64,000 nt of DNA. Origin: Cryptomeria japonica. Taxonomy: Eukaryota; Streptophyta; Pinopsida; Cupressales; Cupressaceae. Below the pieces are notes generated by a model, which was not told the origin of the DNA, did no database searches, and saw only the letters and a list, made by a program, of their open reading frames with translations. Location: positions 915,501,648-915,565,647 of the forward strand of contig NC_081414.1 in NCBI RefSeq assembly GCF_030272615.1. Reading direction: 5' to 3'. This document shows positions 46,801 through 57,839 of this stretch, piece after piece; the first letter of the stretch is position 1, and every line of letters begins with the position of its first letter. Both the position numbers and the translations under genes were made by a program.

Positions 46801-49800
46801 CTAGCATCTGGGAAGATCAGGAGGAGGAGGCTCCAAACTTGACGAGTAACTTGGACCGTTCTTCACCACAAACACCGTATTCAAACCCCACGTCAAATGA
46901 TCATCAAAATGACAATGCAAAAACCAAGCACCTGCATAAACCATAATGATTCACTCTATTACATATATTCTCCTAAATTCAAGTTCAAGGAACCGCGTGC
47001 GTTAATTCTAAAAGGATTAAAGTTGAATAGTAATTACCTGGGTTGTCAGCTTTAAATCTAATTGCAGCCCAGCCACTCAAAGGCACCCCAACAGTATTCC
47101 TTAGTGGTGGATCCACCAAATTGAAATTGAGTGGGTCTGTCTGATCATTATAGTTTCCAAAACCCTGTCCCACCACAAAAAAATCATAACCATGAAGATG
47201 CATTGGATGGTCATCTGCCTGGAAGATATTCGTTCCCTGGTACACAACCTGAACTGTATCATTATAATTGAACACTTTCACTTTTGTCCCAAAAGTTGGT
47301 GCCCAAATAGTTTTAGGGATATTATCCCCAGTATAGTTGAACACAAGTGGGGGATTTGAAGGGAAATCTGTAGTAAAGACGCCTTTGATGCCAAAATAAT
47401 AAGCTTGCAAGATGGCAATATTTGGTTGAACAAAAGAGTTATTGTTCATGCTGGCAGCTATTCTAGTGTTATTAGGCCCGCTACAATTCATACCAGGTGG
47501 GAGTGGGCATGGAAGCAAATTCAGCCCTACGGTTGTGACAATGCTCTTGTCTATAGTCTGTGGAACATCTATCGCGTGCTCTGGTGAAGCTAGGCTTCGT
47601 AATGCTCGGCTAAATACAGTCACAGTGGCCGTATCGTTGTATACTGGCAGCTGTGGGAGGATTGGGGTGGCAGATGACTTAGAGCCCTCATAGTTTATAA
47701 TGGCAGTTGTGGTGGTATTATCAAAGTAGCCTACTGGTTGTGTGGTGTATACACTGGCAGCTATGTAGTATCTACCTACTGGTTGATTCGCTGTGAGGAG
47801 AACATCTGTACTCTGGCCTGGTGTTATAAACATAACATCTGTTGTGTATGGCTTTGTGTAGGAAGCGTCTGCACCGACGACTGTGAGATTGTGTGATGCT
47901 ATCTTGAAAAATAGGTGGCTATTGAGTGCAGCATTCACAATCCGTAGAAGGTAAGTTTTTCCCTGTTTTACAAACATGTTGAATGTTCCTGCATGAAAAA
48001 ATGGTGTCACTGTCGATTCCTTTCATGATAAATTGCGAGTATTAGGTTAGCTATTTTTGGGAGTACCTGATGTTGAGCAAGGATAGAGGTCTCCTGGCTG
48101 GCCATTGATGGTAAAAGCATCGGATATATTGGGTGCACCACCTGATATAGTTGCTTGCCTTACAACCACTTCAGGATCGCTATTCCACCAATCTCCTATT
48201 TAATATATGCAGATTAAGTCAAATTTTAGGAGGGCAAAATGTGAAGGAATGATAAAACATTGAATGCAAAGTCTTTTTTCTACTGTACAAATTGAGGACG
48301 ACGAAATGCATAAGGAATGATAAAGCATTGAATGCCAATTCCTTTTTCTACTTTACAAATTTGGGTACTTTCAGAATAAATACCTAACTCCTTTTTCTAC
48401 TTTACAAATTTGGGTACTTTCAGATTAAATACCTAACTATCGAGGAAAGTGATAACAATTTTAGATAAAGAAAGTATAAATCTAAATGTGTAACTATTGT
48501 ATCAAACTAGATACAACAATTTGAAAACCAAGGGTCACAACTTAGAAATCCACTTTAAACAATGAGACAAATATAACCGAACTTGGGTCTCCACATTAAG
48601 AACTCAATGCTTTAACCAACTAAGCTCAACCCCTTGGGACTATTTTAAATTTTTTTATAATATATATAATGTTATATATAATATTTTCATGATATTATTA
48701 ATAAATATTTTTTTATTCATTAAAGATTTGTTAAATTATAATTATTTATTTATATTGTATTAATTGATTTTTGTCTAATAAAATTAATTTAATCATTCGT
48801 CACAATTTATTATTTTTATTTAATAAATACAATACAAAGGTATCAAACAACAATGACTTTTTAACTAATATGAGAAAAAATAAAGATTGTTAAAACAATT
48901 AAATACAATATGAGATAAATAGTGACATCGACCTTCTCCTCACCCTTTCCTAGTATTTTTACCATCTAACAACTTATTTTTATTTTTATTTTTATCATCT
49001 AACAATGGTTTTCTTTTTTCTATTTATCCATTTACACTCATTTTAGTAAAACGTAATAAATGTTTAGAAATAATTATAAACAACGCATATTACATTTTTT
49101 GTTAACTAGTTACTATATATCCTCCATGCCTTATATAAGTCCTTTATTAGTCATACTTGAGAGTTTTCATACTAACCAATAATTGTCCTATAAGATTAAA
49201 AAAAAGATAAAAATAAATAAAAATAATTAATATGATTGAATAATATTGTAAAATCTAACCAATAAATTTTAACATAAGACCATGTTACAAGATTCTAGAA
49301 TCAATTATTTACAATGAAAAAAAACTTTATTAAAAGAATCATACAAATTATTATTAGTCTCTCATACTTTATGAGAAAGTATTGCCTACAACAATTATGA
49401 AACTCCTCAATAGAACTTAAAACTACCCTACATATTTTTGTTGTATTCATTAAATGGAAGTCTAAACTTTTTTATAAAGAAATTTCCAAACTCAATTGAA
49501 CTAGAAAAAGATTAAAATTTGAAATTATTGAATCTATATTAACATACTATAAATCTATATTAATGCCAATTTAGTTTGGCTGGAGGGAGACTCTAACAAC
49601 ATTATCCAATGTCTAATGGGAAATCAAAAACCTTCTTGGAATATTAAAACATGGATCGATAAATCTATGAATGTTATAAACTCATTCCAAAAAATTAAAA
49701 TTTCTCATGCCTATCGTGACGCTAATGAGCTGGCTAACCACTTTGCCAACGTGGGCGTTAGGAGTAATGATGAAAAAGTATGGAGGCTTGGTGATTGTTT

Positions 49801-52800
49801 CTCAGTTGAAGTTAAGACCTTGTTGCCATATGATTTAGCCCAGGTGAGACAAGCCAACCTTTTTCAATAAATGTCTATGTCACCTCTTGAAATGATGGCT
49901 TAGATTTTTATTTTTAAGAGTGTCATTCTATTGTTATCCCTATTTGTCTTGCACACTTTCTGGGTATTTTGTGACCTCTTCTGGATTTTTCTTGCTCTAT
50001 GCTCTTCTGCCATTGTTGATGCCATGGGAAGCGAAAGCAAAAGGGTTGAACCCTTGAATTGCGATGATTTCAGGAATAATAAATTCATATGGTGCATATT
50101 GCAACGTGACAGGCTTACCCCCTTCATAGAAAGATTGCATGGTGTCGATGCCAATGTCACAAAGAAATTTTCCAAGGGCTTGAAGGATGGCAAAATCCAA
50201 ATTGGTGGTAGGAAAACTCAAATTGATGAGAAGTTAATCATTGAGGTCACTAGTCTTTCCATGGACAATGCAAGATTCTACAGAGATAGGAAAATATCAA
50301 ATGCAGCTATGAAAAGTTTTCCTAGGAATGAGAAGGAAAGGGAAAAGTTGGTTAAAGTAGATAAGAGTAGCTACGACACAAGTAAAATCAAAATCATCTA
50401 GTGCTCTATTCTTGTTGCTTTAATGAAGTATGTTGCCCTATATGGTAGATATACTAGGGCCTTCGGGCATCATTTCATTCTGCTAAACCACTTTAGGCAT
50501 AAAGTGCATATATCTTTTCCCTTCTTCCTACTTGCTTCTATTAATGCCAACATTAAAGAGCATAGGAAAAACAAAAATTATTATTTCCTTCATGGGGATT
50601 TGTTATTATTGATCCATGAACACATTAAAACCCTTCCCTCTCCCTTGTCTAGGGTTCCTTAAAGTTGTTGTGATTCTGAGGATGATGATGTTAGCCTTTC
50701 CTCTAATGAGTAAGAATGGAATACTAAGATGGAAGAGTCTGATTCTGGGATGGGCTCTTCCTTGAAGATTGGTCATAAAGTAAAGAGAGGCATGCATCCC
50801 CTGTGTCTACCTCTAATTTTGAATTTCTGCCCTACCACAATTCTATCCCAAATAAGTTTGTTCCTACCCCCATCAAGAGTGATAGACCCCCCTTCCCGAA
50901 TGATCTCAATGCAAATTTGTCTTTTCTCAACTTGGATAGAGAGAACCCAAACAATGTCATGGCCATTGCCCGTGATTCAGTTGTGGATAATTTTAGGATG
51001 TTTAAATGGGTCTTCAATGAGATCAAGGACATCAATATCAAACTTTGAGAAATCAATAGAAAACAAGAAAATCAAAGCGGAACAGTGGATGGTGGACCAT
51101 AGAAAATCAATTGTGGACTCCATGTAGAAAATGGTGAGCACTGTAAGTGATATGAAGAAAGATTATGATAGCAGAATCTCTTTTCTAGAAGATAAACTCA
51201 AAAAAGACTATAAAGGCACACTAAGTCAGTTTGAGAATAAATTGCAAAAAGTTAATGAGAACCTATTCTCTCTGGTTACATATAGTCACAAGATGGTGAA
51301 GAGTTCTGCTGAAATCATAAATATTATGGTGGGAAAAATGGAAACTCTCCATCAGGAAGGGGCTACCTTAGATGTGGATTCCATAGATAAAAAATAGGAG
51401 GAAATGATTGGGCCATCCAAAAGAACCAAAGCCAACTTGAAGAAGAAATCTGCAAACCAAGAAATCCAAGTACTCAAGAAAATTGCTCTAAACATGACTC
51501 GGCTGGAAACTAAGGCCGCGGAGGCCCTAAAACATTTGTACTAGTTTCTTTCTCTTCCTTGTCTTTTTGCTAGGTTTTGGTTTTTTTTTTGTCTTTTGCT
51601 GAATCTTGGTTGCTATTTTCAAATGGGTATATCTTTATGCAGCTATTTGTGGTAGATCTTTGTTAAAAGGTTTCGGGTCCCTTCAAAACCTATTTGTTCT
51701 GTAATAAAAAACATACTATAAATCTCCATATTAATAATTCTATATTAATATAGAATAAAACTTCAAATCATTGGCCCTATATTAATATACTGTAAAGCTC
51801 CAAATTATTCGCACTATTTTAATATACTATAAAGATCCAAATTATTGGCACTATATTCAATATATTATGAAACGAAATTGATCAGAGGAAGTGTTTTCTT
51901 CCTGTATTTTATCTCCAAAATATTGAATCAAACCCAATTGAGTCTAAACTTCTATCAATTAGTTCAATCATTTACTTTAATAATTCTATATTGATATAGA
52001 ATAAAACTCCAAATTATTGGCACTATATTAATATGCTATAAAGATCCAAATTATTGACACTATATTCAATATATTATGAAACAAAACTGATCACAGGAAA
52101 CACTTCCTGTATTCTATCTCCAAAATATTGAATCAAACCCAATTGAATCTAAACTTATATCGATTCCTTCACTCATTTTCTAAGTCCACAAATATTACTC
52201 TTTATTGAACCCAATTTCTAATCTAGCATCTCCTTCAAAAGACAGTCGTACAGATTAACCAAGGAAATCCATAAAAAAATGTACCTAGCACAAGAGGAAT
52301 CTCGGCATAGGGTTGTGGAAAGGGATAAGGGCTTCCCCTTTTGGGATATATGACTAGCGCTCCATGAACTGTTGCACGGAGCCATGACACATGGGCATGC
52401 CACCACAAGGTTCCTTCCTGTGCAACAATGGTGAACCTGTATGTAAAACTCCCATCTGGCTGAATGGGACACTGAGTAATATACCCAGTTCCATCAGCCC
52501 ATCCTGTGCCGAGCTGTCTCACTCCATGCCTAAAACAATTTGATCATCAGTTCTGTATCAAAAAAGTAATTCACAGCATACAACAGCTTTGAGATGCAGA
52601 GTTTACCAGTGAATGGTGGCATTATACTGGGCTCTATTATAAGTTTTAACGATCAGGGTGTCGCCATTGCATACATGCAGAGTAGGACCAGGAAACTGTC
52701 CATTCACTGTGATTTTGTTATGTGTCTGACATAACCTAGTAATAGGCGTCCGTTCAATCTGCACATATATAAAAAAAAAAAAAAGATTTTGAGTCAAATC

Positions 52801-53216
52801 CCTTTTTATTAAATGGAACTGCGATCTGATCTGATCTGATCTGTACCCTCTACAAATTTCTGCTTCATATTCTATATATGATCGAGCACTAGAAACGATT
52901 AAAGCCTTACATGCTAGATCTTAAACAGTTTAGATTTGGCATGTCTGTTAAGTCAAATACACCTTCAAACAGTTAGTTACATTCTAGATCTGAACAATTT
53001 GGATTTCGCATGTTTCTTAAGTCAAATACACCTTCAAAATGAGATCATATACATCAATTAAAATCTCAATAAGAACGATTTTTCAAAAGAAACTAGTAAA
53101 ATTACAACGAATGTATAGTGATGAACTTTTGCCCTCGCCAGATTGTGGAAAAGGCCACTGAATATAGCGAGCAACAGTAGAAACCTTGACGAATCCCACT
53201 TCGACATTATGAACAT
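46801..53216 (-). CDS. LAC: Laccase (plant multicopper oxidase), six exons
   Basis: Secreted blue copper oxidase that oxidises phenolics such as monolignols with O2 in the cell wall. Exons: 53216-53106, 52758-52607, 52529-52285, 48195-48067, 47988-47038, 46931-46801 (111, 152, 245, 129, 951, 131 nt), all introns GT-AG, sum 1719 nt, 572 residues, the usual laccase size and exon pattern. Signal peptide about residues 1-27 ([18 protein letters not shown]). Copper motifs: HWHG 87-90, [15 protein letters not shown] 130-144, HPMHLHG 473-479, [12 protein letters not shown] 535-546 with Leu as the axial T1 position. No stop or frameshift. Start: first ATG (53216), a second in-frame ATG is at 53207. 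Exon 3 ends CTA-G and exon 4 begins GA-GAT, giving LGDWW across a 4.1-kb intron, so both halves are one gene. Which laccase subgroup it belongs to I cannot say. Confidence 0.93.
47919..47939 (-). promoter_or_regulatory. Candidate miR397 target site in laccase exon 5
   Basis: miR397 is known to cut many plant laccase mRNAs, at a site coding for V-N-A-A-L-N. Here the mRNA reads TGTGAATGCTGCACTCAATAG. The 12 bases GCTGCACTCAAT (47932-47921) pair perfectly with miR397 positions 3-14, including the cleavage point. Positions 1, 15, 20 and 21 would be G:U pairs and positions 2 and 18 mismatches (miR397 sequence from general knowledge). Regulation is plausible but weaker than for perfect targets. Confidence 0.5.
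48341..48438. repeat. 49-bp tandem duplication in intron 3
   Basis: Two units, 48341-48389 and 48390-48438, beginning CCTTTTTCTACTTTACAAAT, with one mismatch. A diverged longer duplication sits just before (GGAATGATAAAACATTGAATG at about 48245 and GGAATGATAAAGCATTGAATG at 48314). Confidence 0.85.
48490..48640 (-). mobile_element. tRNA-derived SINE (intron 3)
   Basis: The minus strand reads GTCCCAAGGGGTTGAGC then TTAGTTGGTTAAAGCA, resembling a tRNA 5' half with a pol III A box (GAGCTTAGTTGG, one change from TAGCTCAGTTGG-like), followed 45 bases later by GACCCAAGTTCGG, a B-box core (48573-48585). It then continues with non-tRNA sequence and a perfect 7-bp stem TTGTATC/GATACAA (48498-48517). 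No complete cloverleaf forms, so a SINE head is likelier than a tRNA gene. Ends and target duplication are unclear. Confidence 0.6.
49008..49155. repeat. Dispersed repeat Z, copy 1 (intron 3)
   Basis: About 150 bp, starting TGGTTTTCTTTTTTCTATTT and including TTAACTAGTTACTATATATC, about 90% like 63066-63215 by eye. Both copies are in the same orientation. Class unknown. Confidence 0.7.
49541..49556. repeat. LINE target-site duplication (left)
   Basis: AACATACTATAAATCT, matched exactly at 51710-51725. After it the duplication may continue with two extra bases in the right copy. Confidence 0.85.
49571..49870 (+). pseudogene. LINE RNase H domain, C-terminal piece
   Basis: The reading frame from 49571 gives [37 protein letters not shown], and a C-terminal VRQANLFQ ending at TAA 49868-49870. 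The LEGDS...II and [11 protein letters not shown] motifs are those of the RNase H-like domain at the C-terminus of plant LINE ORF2 proteins (RVT_3 type). It is open throughout but lacks everything upstream because of the 5' truncation. Confidence 0.8.
50024..51544 (+). pseudogene. Unrecognised ORF3 carried by the LINE
   Basis: About 500 codons from an ATG at 50024, interrupted by TAG at 50399, TAA at 50660 and frame changes near 50.8 and 51.04 kb, ending at TAG 51542-51544. Segments: [20 protein letters not shown] and [20 protein letters not shown]; then [20 protein letters not shown] and [20 protein letters not shown]; an acidic stretch DSEDDD; a Pro/Asn-rich region; and a long helical C-terminus ([36 protein letters not shown]), probably coiled coil. 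No enzyme motif seen. A similar ORF is at 56.3-57.3 kb, and the first half resembles ORF2 of the LTR elements in layout. Function unknown. Confidence 0.6.
51710..51725. repeat. LINE target-site duplication (right)
   Basis: AACATACTATAAATCT directly after the A-rich LINE end. Partner of 49541-49556. Confidence 0.85.
51732..52160. repeat. Two-level local duplication in intron 3
   Basis: TAATAATTCTATATTAATAT at 51732 recurs as TAATAATTCTATATTGATAT at 51979, followed in both by AGAATAAAAC, CCAAATTATTGGCACTATAT, AATATATTATGAAAC and CTCCAAAATATTGAATCAAA. In the first unit, ACTATAAAGATCCAAATTATT-like words occur three times about 45 bases apart. So an old short array was duplicated as a 210-250 bp block. 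Confidence 0.75.
52826..53040. repeat. Duplications in laccase intron 1
   Basis: GATCT is repeated four times near 52826-52846. A longer duplication joins CTAGATCTTAAACAGTTTAG (from about 52914) with CTAGATCTGAACAATTTGG (from about 52985). Both units share GTTAAGTCAAATACACCTTC-like ends. Confidence 0.7.
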
Positions 53217-53302
53217 ATTCACCGAACAAAATCTCCTTTCGTTGAGACTGAATCTCAAGTATAGAAAAGAAGCGCTCTTTGCATATTCAGCCCTTGAGCA
53301 CT

Positions 53303-53310
53303 CTATATAA
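53303..53310 (-). promoter_or_regulatory. Laccase TATA box (candidate)
   Basis: TTATATAG on the minus strand, about 90 bases upstream of the start codon, leaving room for a 5' leader of about 60 bases. No other clear promoter element was assigned. Confidence 0.5.
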
Positions 53311-53319
53311 ACTAATTTG

Positions 53320-56300
53320 ATGGAAGTGTGTAAAGGAATACCGTAACTGGTTGCTTGTGCGACTTACCATTGTGATATAGGTAAAATGAAGACTAAATTT
53401 TGTATTATTGTACTGTTGTTATTGAATTGCAGTACGCTGAGGATTGTTGGTATGCGAATTATTTAAAGGAATTCTTCTTGCTAGTGGTTAGAAGATCACA
53501 CCGTCTGAAATTCGAATAATTAATTATTTTACAAGTGGGCCCAATTTTTTTATTATTCACTCTTTTCGTGAATCAAATCTCAAAATATGATGTCACGTTG
53601 TTGAATATATAGCAGCGGTTTAGCTAGTAATTAGACTAGGTGTTAGACTATGCTCTTTTGAAAAACTAGCTCCGAAAAGACCTGTACGTTTGTCAGAAAA
53701 TCGACTAACATGAATGTTAGTTGTATGTTATGCACCGTTGATTGTTTTTTAAACGGTTGTAATTTTTTGAGTGATTACTAACATGATGTACGTTTACACT
53801 GTTTTGGAACCAAAATAGACGCGTCCTTTTTAAATGATTCCTTATTCTTTAGGATTTTCTATATTAGTTTTACAAAATATTATTATTATGATCTTTTGAA
53901 TGATTCCCAATTGTTTTCCATATAATTTTTATAAAATATTATTTTTGTCTGATTTTTTTTAATGTGACGAGTAATTGTTTAATATATTATTTTTATAAAT
54001 CATTATTTATTATATCATGTGTTTTTTAAAAGGGTGGAGTAAATTCTTTTGAATGATTGATAAGATATTTTTCAATTTGAGAGGCTAGTCTTTTATATTT
54101 TATTCTTATTAAATATTTATTAGATTATATTTTTTTTAAATTTATGGAATAATATCTATCGAATGATTTGAACGATATATATAATAATTTAAAAGTGTAT
54201 AAACTATGGTGTGACTTGCTGTTGAACTAAATTTCAAATGACAAAAAGTAGTTGGATGCATGTGCTTGTATAGTTGCTTCTATAGCTAGATATCATATTG
54301 TGATCTTTTGATTCATCGCCAAGATTTTTTCAATGAATAAGTATTTTATACATTATTTGAATAAATTATTTTTCATTGTATTTAAAAAAATAAGTGAAAT
54401 GATTTTTAAATTAAGTTAAGAAAATATCATAAATAAAAGTGTTAATTAGTATAGATAGGTAGTTAAAGTGCTAAAAAGGACTTACAAATAAAATAAGTGA
54501 TAAAGGAAGATTACAATCATCACACTTCCCTTATCTATCAAGAATGCCCTTACAATCGACAATCGCCTGCCAACTCATGAGAACTCCTTCACCATTATCT
54601 TGCTCTCTAGCTAGTTGCATTTTTTGTTTTTAGCATGATAAATAACCACTACTAAGAAAGGAACTTTGCCATTACCCAACCAACTAAGAGTACCCATATC
54701 ATAGGGTTGTAATGAAATGAAAAATAGATGAGCTTGGTGAAACCAACCATGATGATTTTTCTCTTTAGGTATATAGTAGGTAGAGAATCATGTCCACAAC
54801 CATTATGATTGTGTTCATATTGGCACCCTTGAGAAGATAACTAACATGGGTATGAGAGGGAGAGGCTTGTAATTCCATACAAGGTTATATGCTTGAGTGG
54901 CTTAGAAGCTCCTACAAGGGAACAACTTCAAGAAAGAACTTATTAGCTTGCACCTATATTTGTATGAGACCATTAGGAAATTCTTGTAGATTTAGTATAC
55001 ATAAAGAAATCAATATAAAAAAGATCTTGCGAAAAATTGAGTTTATTTTCTCTCTTTCTTAATATTGATTAAGTTTTCTACTCTAAAATAATTTCATACT
55101 CATTACAATATAGCAATGTTTTTTAGACCAATCCACTAAAGGAATCACATGTCAAGGTGAAGGCTTTATATTGAAAGCCTTAAATAAGCAATAGTGGAGG
55201 GAACACACATTCGTGAAATGAATAGTTTCTTGCATGGAATTTGTATAGGATTAGATCAATTGAATCACTAAGAAGGCGCGGTAATGGGAAGAGAGAGACT
55301 GCAAGATGTGGTAGAGTAGTATGAAGACGAATATTGTGAGGAGAAAATGTTGTAGGAGCTTAGAGAGGAGTAGAGGAAAAGGAGGTATATAATTATGTGT
55401 AGAAGATAGAGTTAAAGGTTGAGGGGAGAGAGGAGGGTGAAGATGAGGAGTTCGGTGAAGAGGAGAGAGGATAAGAGGAAAGTATAAACTTAGTTGTGAT
55501 AATAACTTGAGTTCATGAAATTTAAATTTAAAGTATATAGATGTGGGTGGGCAAGGTGATGAGTACGGATAGAGATGGATATAGGTACAAGGATAGGAAA
55601 ATCGGTCATGGTAAAGGGAGGGTGACGGGGATTAGGTGGCATTAGAAGATATACCATCAACAAATCTTAGTGAGATAGATGTTATGAGTAGGGAGTGGAA
55701 AAAGTAGTAGAATAAAAGAGATTATGTCCATGATAAGAGAAATATCATGGTGGTGGATCAGAATGTCATCATGAGAGCACAAGATGCAATATATTTTTTC
55801 TAGATTCTAGAGAAAATGGGGAGGCACAATTCGTGAGGCATGAGGTGATTCAATGAGATGATTACTAGGGGCATAGGGGATGAGTTAACCATTTATAGAG
55901 ATAGGAAGAGAATAGAAGGAGACAATATGATATTTGTGAGAGGTGGCCTATTAGATGTCATTTTATGAGTAGGTAGTGCCAATAGGACGAATTTCATATA
56001 GTTTTATAGAGTATTTAGGGTTATTCGAGTTAGTAGTGTTAGTGGATATGGGACCACCTAGGGGGCCACCTTAACTACTAGCATGTTCAATAGTGGATAG
56101 TGCTAGCTATTGTTAACATGCGTCCCCTTAGTTTTGATATATTTTGATGTTCCCTACAACATTGATGTATATAAATCTCTTACACTCTATGTAGTTACAA
56201 TATAAATTATTCCTTTTTGATGATATATAAAGAGATAGTTTCACCATGCTATGCATATAATCTGATGTAATGCATGATTGTGATCATTTATGAAATATAA

Positions 56301-56330
56301 CAAGTTTATAATTTAGATACTTAGATTAAG
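53320..56330. other. Upstream of laccase, no gene recognised (3 kb)
   Basis: 53.6-54.5 kb is very AT-rich. 55.27-55.68 kb is a purine-rich stretch (GAGAGAGGAGGG-like words) of about 400 bp. No coding potential, LTR ends or TIRs noticed. Confidence 0.45.
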
Positions 56331-56339
56331 AAATATAAT

Positions 56340-57310
56340 CACTCAGTTTGAGTATGGATTTAATAGAGAGGACCTTCCAAGGGAATGGAGGGATGTGACA
56401 AGGGTTCTGATGAAAGATGTCATGCTAGATGGCCAATTCAAAAAAAATACACTCATAAATTTTTCCTATATTAAATCACTTTAGACAGGGCACTAGGATG
56501 AATTTCCCATTTTGGATTTATTCCTCCTTGTGTCAATTGATTATGGTGGCCCCATATAAGCCAAATTCTTTACCTCTTCATCAATGTCTCATTTTTAGAC
56601 TTTACAATCACAGTTTGGGCCTCTCTCCAACTACCAATTCTATGCCCTTATTTACTAACCCTTCTTTGGTTGTGGATTTCAATCAATATTTGGCACCCAA
56701 TATACTAGGAGACTCTTCCTTGACTTTGGTTAACGCCCCCCCCCCCCCCCTCGAAACATGTCAACCCTTAGCTTTCTACTAAAAAAAAAGATATCGATGC
56801 TTGTCCGTGTCCTAGAAAGGGAAATATGTTGCTTTCATTTAACCCTCATAAGATATTGATGATGATTCCTTATTTTTGTGGTCCACCTCTTCTGAATGGT
56901 CTCTTGATGAGTCCCAACCTCAAATTTTTAGGTCTAAACATAAGAATCTAGGTGCTTCTACTCATTCCTCTATTCCCACTCCTAAGTGTAATAATTCTGC
57001 AAAGATTTGTGCCAAGATTAATGAGTTTATAAAGACCTACAATTTCCATAATGATATTATTAAATGGTTGCTACTTAAATTAAATACTACAAAGGATAAG
57101 ATCAATAGGTTAGAGGGTCTATCTATAGCTGAGGTGAAGGCTAGGGATTGGTCCTTTAAGGCTAAATATGAGGTAGTGTGCCAAGGTTTTGTTCAAGGTT
57201 TGGCTGAGAGATTGGATAAGTGGGACACCATAGAAGAAGAAGATCAACAAGATTGTGATCTCTTTGCAGGTTTTTCAAAACAATCTAGAAAGGAAACACA
57301 CCAAATATAA
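56340..57310 (+). pseudogene. Second, more decayed copy of the LINE-type ORF3
   Basis: The frame around 56372-56540 reads REWRDVTRVLMKDVMLDGQF and, past stops, EFPILDLFLLVSID, which parallels the [22 protein letters not shown] segment of the intronic LINE. The 56876-57310 frame (NNSAKICAKINEFIKTY, DIIKWLLLKLNTTKDKINRL, QGFVQGLAERLDKWDTIEEE) corresponds to the helical C-terminal region. The shared pattern is weak but in the same order. A 16-base C-run (56737-56752) lies between the two. The following 57.5-57.7 kb is T-rich, like the 3' UTR of the LINE at 51.5 kb. Ends not determined. Confidence 0.4.
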
Positions 57311-57839
57311 TAGCTCTAGGTTTGATGAGGCTTTTGTTGGTTCTCAAGTGCATTTTGCTAAGAACGGTCATATGCCATTTTCTCTGTGGATTATATCACC
57401 TCAAAGGAAATTTCTTCTTTTAGGGGTTTTTCTTTTCTTGAGCATTTGAACTTTCTTAATCAAAGAGTGGTAGGTTGTGAAGGGCCCTAGTCCTTGGGAA
57501 ATCCATGTTCTGATTATGTGGTCATTTTTTGTCATTTCTTTGTCTATCTTTGTCTCTTTTTTTTTTTTGTTCTAATTGCTAGTTTTTGGGCTACATCATG
57601 TTTGGTCATCTCACTGCTCATGAGACCCCTCTTCTCCAACTGATGGCTAGTATGTTGTATGATTCACCTAGTTGACCTTTGTTTGCATGAATTTATTTTC
57701 ATATTTGAGGGTTGGGTAGTATTTATAGTTACCTAGAAGGTTTCCTATCATGCTACTGAATTCTTTTTCACATGAATTGCAGGTTGAAATCTTTTGTGAA
57801 GAGAAGTTTTTAATTTAATAGATATATCAAATGGAGATT

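Larger units (their letters stand above)
49557..51709 (+). mobile_element. 5'-truncated LINE with an extra ORF after RNase H
   Basis: About 2.15 kb between exact 16-bp duplications, with a short A-rich end (TAATAAAAA, 51702-51710), so one target-primed insertion. It is cut at its 5' end inside the RNase H domain of ORF2, so ORF1, endonuclease and RT are missing. After the ORF2 stop at 49868-49870 there is a further decayed ORF (50024-51544) and a T-rich 3' UTR. It lies antisense to the laccase, in its intron 3. Confidence 0.85.
48196..52284 (-). other. Laccase intron 3, 4089 bp, filled with transposons
   Basis: Donor G|GTACATT (52284) and acceptor AAATAG (48196). It contains, on the minus-strand path, a local repeat block (51.73-52.16 kb), a 2.15-kb LINE in the opposite orientation (49557-51709), repeat Z (49008-49155), a SINE (about 48490-48640) and short tandem duplications (48.24-48.44 kb). 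The other introns are 347, 77, 78 and 106 bp, so nearly all gene length comes from this intron. Confidence 0.85.

Noticed and set aside
46985-48010. Single-exon laccase-like gene by itself
   Set aside because: It lacks a start and the first copper motifs. Splice sites and phase join it to exons 1-3 at 52.3-53.2 kb.
48560-48640. tRNA gene on the minus strand
   Set aside because: Box-like words are present but no acceptor stem or proper anticodon arm can be formed. SINE head is the better reading.
52603-53258. Separate truncated laccase gene
   Set aside because: Exon 3 ends in the phase required by exon 4 at 48195, so it is the 5' half of the same gene.
56498-56782. 94-codon ORF with a poly-Pro stretch
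   Set aside because: The Pro stretch comes from a C-run. The neighbouring frame fits better with the decayed ORF3-like protein.
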